A stretch of DNA of 13,566 bases. Source: an uncultured Muribaculaceae bacterium (GTDB lineage Bacteria > Bacteroidota > Bacteroidia > Bacteroidales > Muribaculaceae). Below are positions 1 to 5,370 of this stretch, piece after piece. The notes beneath the pieces are model-generated. The model had not been told where the DNA came from and searched no databases. It worked only from the letters and a program-made list of their open reading frames with translations. Numbering within the stretch: position 1 is the first letter of the stretch; each line of letters starts with the position of its first letter. Position numbers and translations under genes: made by a program. The stretch spans positions 1-13,566 of the forward strand of contig CAJUFH010000068.1 in assembly GCA_910585755.1 (NCBI GenBank). Reading direction: 5' to 3'.

Positions 1-43
1 AATAATCTTCTTACCTTAAATCTAATACCATGAAAAACTGATG

Positions 44-75
44 CAAAGGTAGAGATTATATGTTTTATAACATAA
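44..75 (-). promoter_or_regulatory. Minus-strand Bacteroidota-type promoter for a gene off the left edge
   Basis: Read on the minus strand, positions 51 to 44 give TACCTTTG, a perfect match to the Bacteroidota -7 consensus TAnnTTTG, followed by GCA as is common there. The -33 box is weak: TTATG at 75-71, about 19 nt upstream. Transcription would start near position 37 and run leftwards. The only minus-strand ATG in the leader (31-29) hits a stop after six codons, so the coding start must lie outside the window. Confidence 0.6.
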
Positions 76-206
76 TTTTCAGGGAAGAAAAGGGCGAAAT
101 TTAACAATAGTTTTCAATTTAAGGCGATTTGAGGGGCTAATTTAAGACTTGTTTGCAATTTTCGGCTTATAAGAAAGAATAGGAGGCTAAGAGAGGAAAC
201 GGCGGG
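76..206. other. AT-rich intergenic DNA with no recognised feature
   Basis: This stretch is clearly AT-rich up to about position 190, in contrast to the GC-rich repeats that follow. I see no ORF with supportable content, no convincing plus-strand TAnnTTTG box, and no RNA gene. It probably separates a gene transcribed leftwards from the repeat block. Confidence 0.5.
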
Positions 207-360
207 GAATGGGTTCAGAGCGGGAGCGCCCCCAAGGGGGCGGCACGGGGACAAAAGCCCTGCGGAGAGAAAGAGGGGGAAAGGAAAGGGCTGGCGGAGG
301 GACGGGAGGAGGCCGCGCCGCTCGCTAAAGCTCGCTCCACCCGACAGGCTGCGCGGGGGA
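207..360 (+). repeat. Partial composite repeat unit (M3 copy 1 plus degenerate M2)
   Basis: Positions 222-270 form module M3, matched by 466-514 at 45 of 49 positions. Its core is a self-complementary GCCCCC-AA-GGGGGC at 228-241. A pure-purine tract (264-290) follows. Then 317-346 is a shortened, diverged version of the 3' end of module M2 at 607-637. There is no intact M1 in front. Instead GAATGGGTTC (207-216) is the exact inverse of GAACCCATTC at the end of M1 (438-447). This is best read as a decayed or rearranged repeat unit. No coding function is supported. Confidence 0.75.
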
Positions 361-449
361 GGGCTTGCCCTTCGCTCGGCTTACGCCTCGCGCACCAAGA
401 GGGGGCTTCGGGGCCGCGGCCCCTCACACCGGGACCAGAACCCATTCGG
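359..449 (+). repeat. Interspersed repeat module M1, copy A
   Basis: Positions 371-449 match 8483-8561 at 76 of 79 positions, and the first 60 nt match 13507-13566 except at the same variable dinucleotide. The module starts with a small hairpin (AGGG 360-363 with CCCT 368-371). It then has a CCTC/GAGG stem (386-389 with 399-402), a perfect 14-bp palindrome GGGGCCGCGGCCCC (410-423), and ends GAACCCATTCGG. It lies in the same orientation as the other copies. No T-run follows the palindrome, so it is not an ordinary terminator. Confidence 0.9.
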
Positions 450-465
450 CGGGAAGCCCGGGAGG

Positions 466-514
466 GGGAGTGCCCCCAAGGGGGCGGCACAGGGACAAAA
501 GCCCTTCGGGGAGA
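466..514 (+). repeat. Repeat module M3, copy 2
   Basis: This module repeats 222-270 with four substitutions in 49 nt and no gaps, offset by exactly 244 nt. Its core is GCCCCC-AA-GGGGGC (472-485). It directly follows M1 copy A and precedes a near-pure purine tract (508-545, one pyrimidine). It is absent from the repeat block at 8469-8667, so M3 is an optional part of the composite element. Confidence 0.85.
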
Positions 515-559
515 AGGAGAGGTAAAGAGGGAGGAGAAGGAGAGGCGCGAGGAGGACAC

Positions 560-637
560 CCGCCTTCCGGCGGCCGCACTGAACAGGAGTTACTTTCGGC
601 TGGGAAGCCGCTCGCCTTCGGCTCGCTCCACCCAACA
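560..637 (+). repeat. Interspersed repeat module M2, copy A
   Basis: All 78 positions are identical to 8590-8667. The module contains a CCGCC/GGCGG hairpin with loop TTCC (560-573). AGCCG (606-610) can pair either with CGGCT at 597-601 or with CGGCT at 619-623, giving two mutually exclusive hairpins. The module ends 63 nt before the -33 box of the promoter for the OmpA-like gene. No open reading frame is conserved between copies beyond what DNA identity would give. Confidence 0.9.
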
Positions 638-700
638 TTCAGAGGAACGAGGAAAGAGAGGCGTATGGAAAGGGAACGGGAGACGGGGAAACGGGGGCGG

Positions 701-732
701 GTTGCGGGAGAGGGAGTTTTTTTGTATTTTTG
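701..732 (+). promoter_or_regulatory. Bacteroidota-type promoter of the five-gene cluster
   Basis: TATTTTTG at 725-732 matches the -7 consensus TAnnTTTG exactly. GTTG at 701-704 serves as the -33 box with a 20-nt gap, which is the usual spacing. Transcription should begin near 738-740, leaving a leader of only about 20 nt before the ATG at 760. The leader is A-rich, as usual in this phylum, and has no Shine-Dalgarno sequence. Confidence 0.75.
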
Positions 733-759
733 CGGCGGAAAAAGAATTAGTTTTGCAAG

Positions 760-2235
760 ATGAATAAATACACGATAGTAGCAGCGACTTTGATGACGAC
801 GGTATTGGCCGCACAAGGGAATAATTTCGGCGGAAACAGGGAGGCTCTGAACGGGAACGGAGGCTACCAGGACGGGGAAGGGAACGGAGGCTACCAGGCT
901 TTGGACGGAGACTACCGGGAAGGGAAGGCGATTGAAGGGGATTATTTTGGAGGAGAGGGAGAGAACCGGGCGTGGATCGGGGTCGCGGGGGGATGGCACG
1001 GGAGCCATTTGCGGTACTCGGATTTGAGCCGGGGGGTATTCCCGGACAACGGGTGGATTGGCTCCGGGGTGTTCTCGGTGTTTTTCGAGTATGATTTCCT
1101 GGATGAGGGGCGGCTGGCGGTGAGGCCGGAGGTTTCGTTCCTCAACCGGGGGGGAACGCTGTCGAACACCAGGCCGGGGCTGACGTTTGACAAGGGTGAC
1201 GGAGTGGCAGCTCCCGTGGGGGAAATCCGCTACAAGCTGTTCAGCCATTATATTGATATACGGGTCCCGGTCGCTTACCAGCTCCTGGGCCGTGAGTCGA
1301 GGGTTAGGCCGTATGTTTTCGCGGCGCCTATCCTGGGGCTTTCGACGGGGGGCAACGCTACTCTGCGGGCTTATGACGCGGAGGGGGAATACGGGGGTTA
1401 CCGGGTTAACCTGAACACTTCCAACATGAAGGGGGCGGAGTTGGCTCTGGCGCTTGGCGCTGGGGCTAAATTCCAGTTCGACATCGCGGGGTGTCCGTTT
1501 TTCGCGGGCATCGAGGCGGGTTATGAATTCGGCCTGACGGACACTTTCGGCTCGAAGGAGAAAAACGGGGAGGCGTATATTGTCAACGACCCGGAGAATC
1601 CCGCGTCGGGGAAGCGGGCGAAGGGTTGGCGCCATCTCGACGGTCTTGAAATCAAGGCAACGTTCGGGATTCCGCTGAGTGTTTTCGGGAAGAAGAAGGC
1701 AGCGGCGGTACCAGTCGTTGTCGCGGCGCGGCCTGAGCCGGAGCCTGTTCCGGCACCCGCACCTAAGCCGGAGCCGATTCCCGCGAGGGAGGAGGAGCCT
1801 GTCAGCTCGCTGCCGGCCCCGGCGAGGGAGCACGGATGCTACACGCTTGACGAGATTATCTCGCTTATGGCGAAAGGGGAGAGAATCGAGGGGAAGACAA
1901 TCTGCTCGATTTCCGACATCAATTTCGCGTTCGGCAAGAGCGAAATCAGCCCGGCGTCGTTCCCGTTCCTTGACAAGCTGGCGCGGTTTATCTCGCGGTC
2001 GAACACGCGGGTTGAAATCAAGGGGCACACTGACAATATCGGCTCTGAGGAGGTCAACAACCGGCTGTCGGAAGAGCGGGCACTGGCTGTGATGACTTAC
2101 CTCGTTGGACGGGGTGTCAGCCCGGCGAAACTCACCTACTCTTTCTACGGGATGAGCCGCCCGATCACCACGAACGAGACCCCGGAGGGACGCGAGCTGA
2201 ACCGCCGCGTCGAGTTTGAAATTCTGGACTATTGA
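760..2235 (+). CDS. OmpA-family outer-membrane protein (N-terminal barrel, C-terminal peptidoglycan-binding domain)
   Basis: This 491-residue protein probably links the outer membrane to peptidoglycan. It begins with a signal peptide (MNKYTIVAATLMTTVLAA, cleavage near residue 18). A Gly/Asn-rich segment follows (about 20-65). Next is a region of alternating aromatic and polar strands (about 68-315) that fits an outer-membrane beta-barrel. A Pro/Glu linker spans about 320-356, and an OmpA C-terminal domain about 370-490. In that domain GHTDNIGS and NNRLSEERA place D425 and R440 at the positions that bind diaminopimelate in characterised OmpA domains, and the end NRRVEFEI is typical. The ATG lies about 20 nt from the predicted start of transcription. 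It is the first gene of the cluster, and the next starts 13 nt downstream. The family is clear; the specific role and any channel activity are not. Confidence 0.93.
   Translation: MNKYTIVAATLMTTVLAAQGNNFGGNREALNGNGGYQDGEGNGGYQALDGDYREGKAIEGDYFGGEGENRAWIGVAGGWHGSHLRYSDLSRGVFPDNGWIGSGVFSVFFEYDFLDEGRLAVRPEVSFLNRGGTLSNTRPGLTFDKGDGVAAPVGEIRYKLFSHYIDIRVPVAYQLLGRESRVRPYVFAAPILGLSTGGNATLRAYDAEGEYGGYRVNLNTSNMKGAELALALGAGAKFQFDIAGCPFFAGIEAGYEFGLTDTFGSKEKNGEAYIVNDPENPASGKRAKGWRHLDGLEIKATFGIPLSVFGKKKAAAVPVVVAARPEPEPVPAPAPKPEPIPAREEEPVSSLPAPAREHGCYTLDEIISLMAKGERIEGKTICSISDINFAFGKSEISPASFPFLDKLARFISRSNTRVEIKGHTDNIGSEEVNNRLSEERALAVMTYLVGRGVSPAKLTYSFYGMSRPITTNETPEGRELNRRVEFEILDY
853..898 (+). repeat. In-frame 27-nt-period direct repeat in the OmpA-like gene
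   Basis: A 19-nt sequence beginning GGGAACGGAGG occurs at 853-871 and again exactly at 880-898, a period of 27 nt or nine codons. It encodes two copies of GNGGYQ just after the predicted signal peptide. The period is a multiple of three, so gain or loss of a unit would keep the frame. It may be a recent duplication in a flexible N-terminal segment. Confidence 0.8.
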
Positions 2236-2248
2236 TTTTAAGCAACTT

Positions 2249-3367
2249 ATGAAAGGAATCAAGATATTAGCCATAGCGGCAGCGGCGGCCACGGGTGTGG
2301 CCACCAGTTCGTGCCTTGAGGATGATGTAAACACTATCCTGGTGGACCCGGCCGATCCCGCGCAGGGAGTGAACGGAGGCAACGGGGGTAACGGCGGGAA
2401 CAACGGGGGAGACGACAAGCCCGGGAAGCCTGTTAGCTACGACCTGCGTTTCTATATGACGGGACTGCGGAACCCAGACAACGGGGAATGGCTGCGGCTC
2501 ATCGGGAGCGGGAGCGCCGGGCAGAACGCCCGCGTCAAGATTGACGGCAAGGAGACCAAGGCAGAGTTCATCAATTCAGACGACCCTGATGCCACGGTAT
2601 TCAAGGCAGACATAGCGCTGCTCGTCGATAATTCCGAATCCATGGAGGAGGAGAACGACGCGATCGCAGCGGGCATCAAAGACTGGACCGCGGCTCTATC
2701 ATCCGATAAGCTGGACATCCGCTACGCGGCTGTCGGGCACTCGGAGGAGGGAACCATCAACGGAGCGACCGACTTCTCGACCGCCGAGAACTTAGAGGCG
2801 TTCTTCAACTACCGCAGCGGCAGGGACAGGACGGCACATTTCAGCGGCCCGGGGAGCGACCGGCTCCAGCGGGAGGCGGAGGGGTACCCTACCCTCAACA
2901 CTGAATGCTGCATGCTGGCGCTTCGTTTCGGCGACGAGCAGCTATCGTTCCGGGAGGACGCGGAGCGCGTCTATATCAGTTTCACAGACGAGCCGAACCA
3001 GCCTTACGGCAACGCCGAATATTCGGCGGACTGGCTGCTTGACAACTGGGAGGGTCGCATGGGAGAGGTCCACACGGTCTATTCTGCCGAGGAGCCGACC
3101 GACTTCCGCCCGCTATTCAGCGAAAGCGCGCGGCTTCTTTCGGACCGCACGGGAGGGACTGTCACCTACACCGACCCGGCAATGAGCGGGTTCTCGCTGG
3201 CTGGACTCCCGCTAACCGAGGCGCTGACGCACAGCTATACAGCCCATTTCCCAAACATCGCGGAATATTGCGACGGAAAGGCTCACCAGGTTGAGATCAC
3301 CGCATATTGGGCCGACGGAAGCGTCGCTGGCAAGAAACAGGTAACCACGGTATTCACAAAGGACTGA
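2249..3367 (+). CDS. VWA-domain lipoprotein
   Basis: This 372-residue protein is a probable lipoprotein. The N-terminus is a short hydrophobic signal followed by VATSSC, with Cys22 as the likely lipidated residue; the lipobox is relaxed, as is usual in Bacteroidota. A Gly/Asn-rich linker follows (about 40-60). A von Willebrand factor A-type domain begins near residue 122, with the metal-binding (MIDAS) motif D127-N-S129-E-S131 and a later core strand VYISFTDE. VWA domains bind protein partners through a divalent cation. I chose the ATG at 2249 because it gives a compact lipoprotein signal; the in-frame ATG at 2216 would add 11 residues before the signal and overlap the upstream gene. The stop shares one base with the next start (TGATG). 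Partner and exact function are unknown. A CC pair (TECCML) in the VWA region is unusual for an exported protein. Confidence 0.85.
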   Translation: MKGIKILAIAAAAATGVATSSCLEDDVNTILVDPADPAQGVNGGNGGNGGNNGGDDKPGKPVSYDLRFYMTGLRNPDNGEWLRLIGSGSAGQNARVKIDGKETKAEFINSDDPDATVFKADIALLVDNSESMEEENDAIAAGIKDWTAALSSDKLDIRYAAVGHSEEGTINGATDFSTAENLEAFFNYRSGRDRTAHFSGPGSDRLQREAEGYPTLNTECCMLALRFGDEQLSFREDAERVYISFTDEPNQPYGNAEYSADWLLDNWEGRMGEVHTVYSAEEPTDFRPLFSESARLLSDRTGGTVTYTDPAMSGFSLAGLPLTEALTHSYTAHFPNIAEYCDGKAHQVEITAYWADGSVAGKKQVTTVFTKD

Positions 3368-3816
3368 TGGAGGTCTCATTAATCATATTAGGAGCGCTCG
3401 TAACAGTAGGAGCAAGCCTGTATTTCTTCCATCGGAGGGACATCCGGCGGGGGGAGGCGGAAGCCCCTACCCTGCCTCCAGTCAGCGATCCTCCGCTGCC
3501 GACAGACCCGACTGACGAAGAGGTATGCTGCGGGATGCACATCACCTGCGAGCGCGACTCGCTGCTGGCGGGGGTGAGCCGGGAGGTAGAATATTTCGAC
3601 GACGAAGAGCTTGACGCCTACGCCGGGCGCGATGCCGACAGCTACACGGAGGAAGAGGCCGACCAGTTCAGGGAGGTACTTCTGACGCTGCTGCCGGAGG
3701 ATATAGCGCCGTGGGCGCGGAGCATCCAGCTCCGTGGCATCAACCTGCCGACAGAGGTCAGGGAGGAGCTGCTGATGATTGTAGCCGAGGAAAGGAGCAA
3801 GAGGAGCCATGGTTGA
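3367..3816 (+). CDS. Small membrane-anchored protein with CCxxHxxC motif (phospholipase-like by motif only)
   Basis: This is a 149-residue protein. Residues 3-21 form one membrane segment, followed at once by HRRDIRR, so the positive-inside rule puts the rest in the cytoplasm. A Pro-rich spacer (34-48) leads to C54-C55-G-M-H58-I-T-C61. An acidic helical region follows, including YFDDEELDAY. From memory, similar Bacteroidales proteins are sometimes labelled phospholipase because the cluster resembles the CCxxHDxC motif of phospholipase A2. Here the Asp after His is absent and the location appears cytoplasmic, so I do not accept that name. A metal-binding role is possible given the metal permease next to it, but this is inference. 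The start at 3367 (TGATG junction) is preferred over ATG 3307, which lies inside the upstream gene. It overlaps the next gene by 8 nt. Confidence 0.8.
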   Translation: MEVSLIILGALVTVGASLYFFHRRDIRRGEAEAPTLPPVSDPPLPTDPTDEEVCCGMHITCERDSLLAGVSREVEYFDDEELDAYAGRDADSYTEEEADQFREVLLTLLPEDIAPWARSIQLRGINLPTEVREELLMIVAEERSKRSHG

Positions 3817-4630
3817 ATTTCTGAGCTACAGCTTCTTCCAGAACGCTATCGCCGGGGTGGCCATAATATCGGTCGCGGCGGCGATGATCGGCACATATAT
3901 AATAGCCCGGCGTCTCGTCGCGATTTCTGGGGGTATCACGCACGCCTGTTTCGGAGGGCTCGGGCTGGGTTACTTCTTGGGAATCAGCCCGATCGCCACG
4001 GCGGCGGTATTCGCCGTAACGTCGGCGTTAGGGGTCGAATGGCTGTCGGAGAAGCACCGGGTGCGGGAGGATTCCGCGATCGCGGTAGTCTGGTCAGTCG
4101 GGATGGCGGTCGGGGTGCTATTGGTATTCCTCACGCCGGGGTTCGTGCCGGAGCTTAACACCTTCCTGTTCGGCAACATACTGACAATCAGCAAAGGGGA
4201 TTTGGCGGCGTTTGCCATATACACTATAATATCAGGGGCGTTCTTCGCCTGGAAGTTCAGAGAGATTGTCGCCTGCGCGTTTGATCCGGATTTCGCGCGG
4301 GTCAACCGGCTGCCGGTAAAATGGATCAATATGGCGATGACGGTGCTGGTAGCGCTGTGCATCGTTTTAACTATCAGGCTGGTAGGGATTATGCTTCTTA
4401 TGTCGATGATTTCTCTGCCGCAGATGACGGCGGAGGTATTCGTCAGGAAGTTCAAGGGGATAATGCTTCTGTCGGGGGGGATATCGCTGGTCTGCGGGCT
4501 TTGCGGGCTCGCGCTGGCTACGATGGTCGATGTTCCCTGCTCGGCGCTGATTGTCGGGGTCATGTGCGGGGCGTACTTTATCTGCCGAGTCGGGAAAGGG
4601 TTGTTCACCAAAAGCACCAGACGGGCATGA
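3809..4630 (+). CDS. ABC-3 family metal-ion transporter permease (ZnuB/MntB type)
   Basis: This 273-residue polytopic membrane protein has about eight or nine hydrophobic segments and matches the length and pattern of the ABC-3 permeases for Zn2+, Mn2+ or Fe2+ uptake. Characteristic stretches include LVAISGGITHACFGGLGLGY near residue 40, FLFGNILTIS near 115, the RLVGIMLLMSMISLPQMTAE segment near 190, and a late VDVPCSALIVGVMCG. It forms the inner-membrane channel of an importer that also needs an ATPase and a solute-binding protein. Neither is encoded in this window, so they must be elsewhere or outside it. The substrate cannot be fixed from sequence; zinc or manganese is likeliest. The start overlaps the upstream gene by 8 nt, and the stop overlaps the next start as ATGA, suggesting translational coupling. 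Confidence 0.92.
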   Translation: MVEFLSYSFFQNAIAGVAIISVAAAMIGTYIIARRLVAISGGITHACFGGLGLGYFLGISPIATAAVFAVTSALGVEWLSEKHRVREDSAIAVVWSVGMAVGVLLVFLTPGFVPELNTFLFGNILTISKGDLAAFAIYTIISGAFFAWKFREIVACAFDPDFARVNRLPVKWINMAMTVLVALCIVLTIRLVGIMLLMSMISLPQMTAEVFVRKFKGIMLLSGGISLVCGLCGLALATMVDVPCSALIVGVMCGAYFICRVGKGLFTKSTRRA

Positions 4631-5370
4631 AACATCGCAAAGGGATAGCCATACTGACAACGGCGCTGCTGCTCGCGGGGGGCGCGTTCGCCGGGCTGTT
4701 TCTTTACGGCCGGTATTTCGGGGAAGCGCCGGAGCCGTCGGAAGAGGCCTACCCTATCCGCGGCATCGACCTCTCGGCCCATAACGGAGCGGTAGACTTT
4801 GACCTGCTTCCGGCGCAGGGGATAGACTTCGTATATCAGAAAGCGACCGAGGGGACAGACTTCACCGACCGCTATTTCCTCGACAACGCCCGTCGAGCGC
4901 TCCTGAGCGGCATCCCCTGCGGGGCATACCACTTTTTCCGTTTCGACTCCGACGGGGAGCTTCAGGCTCTGAATTTCCATAACGCCCTGAGAGGAAGAGG
5001 CTTCACGCTTCCCCCGGCGATAGATATAGAGGAATGGGGGAATCCCGACGGCCACGACACAGCGAAAATCGTAGAGCGGCTTCGGCGAATGCTGCAGACG
5101 CTCGAACGGCTGGGGTACCGCCCGGTGCTCTACACGAACAAGGACGGGTATTACCGTTTCGTAAGGGGGAATTTCGACAACTATCCGCTATGGATATGCT
5201 CCTTTACCGACCCGCCCCTCGAAGGGGCGAGGACGCGCTGGGCCATCTGGCAGTACAGCCACCGGGGACGGCTCGAAGGGGTCGAGGGGACAGTGGACCT
5301 CAATGTTTTCAACGGGGACGAGGAGAGATTCCGACGGTTTACAGGGGGAGCGTCAGAAGGTCACATGTAG
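4627..5370 (+). CDS. GH25-family lysozyme (1,4-beta-N-acetylmuramidase)
   Basis: This 247-residue protein has an N-terminal hydrophobic signal or anchor (residues about 7-28) and a glycoside hydrolase family 25 catalytic domain from about 43 to the end. Diagnostic motifs are RGIDLSAHNG (D48), FVYQKATEGTDF (66-79), GAYHFF (99-104), AIDIEE with catalytic D133 and E135, WAIWQYS and VDLNVFNG. The domain appears complete and should cleave the MurNAc-GlcNAc bond of peptidoglycan. No classical signal-peptidase site is obvious, so it may stay anchored in the inner membrane facing the periplasm. The start is set by the ATGA overlap with the permease; an upstream in-frame ATG at 4321 would lie inside the permease gene. 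A role in wall turnover is likelier than defence, given the housekeeping-like neighbours. The end overlaps the convergent gene by 18 nt. Confidence 0.93.
   Translation: MKHRKGIAILTTALLLAGGAFAGLFLYGRYFGEAPEPSEEAYPIRGIDLSAHNGAVDFDLLPAQGIDFVYQKATEGTDFTDRYFLDNARRALLSGIPCGAYHFFRFDSDGELQALNFHNALRGRGFTLPPAIDIEEWGNPDGHDTAKIVERLRRMLQTLERLGYRPVLYTNKDGYYRFVRGNFDNYPLWICSFTDPPLEGARTRWAIWQYSHRGRLEGVEGTVDLNVFNGDEERFRRFTGGASEGHM

Noticed and set aside
410..423. GGGGCCGCGGCCCC palindrome as a rho-independent terminator (also 8522-8535, 13546-13559)
   Set aside because: No T-run follows on either strand, and copy C lies just after a genuine terminator at 13446-13486, where a second would be redundant.
381..638. 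Minus-strand ORFs sharing the peptide RGRGPEA?SWCARRKPSEG here, at 8447-8668 and at 13330-13563
   Set aside because: The shared peptide merely reflects the nucleotide identity of module M1. The only variable site changes the amino acid each time and the flanks differ, so protein-level selection is not supported.
207..759. CRISPR array or tandem phage-type repeats in the left intergenic region
   Set aside because: The repeats are few, of unequal length, unevenly spaced and dispersed over 13 kb, with no uniform spacers and no cas genes.
424..2418. 664-codon minus-strand open frame opposite the OmpA-like gene
   Set aside because: It is Arg/Pro-rich with no recognisable domain, runs through the repeats and antisense to a clear OmpA-family gene, and is an artefact of GC-rich codon use.
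3307..3366. Upstream in-frame ATG as the start of the CCxxHxxC protein
   Set aside because: It would overlap 61 nt of the VWA lipoprotein gene and put an Arg/Lys-rich stretch before the membrane segment. The TGATG junction at 3367 is the natural start.
4627..5370. Lysozyme as a sign of a prophage
   Set aside because: No phage structural, holin, integrase or packaging genes accompany it. It is translationally coupled to a chromosomal-type metal permease and carries its own signal or anchor.
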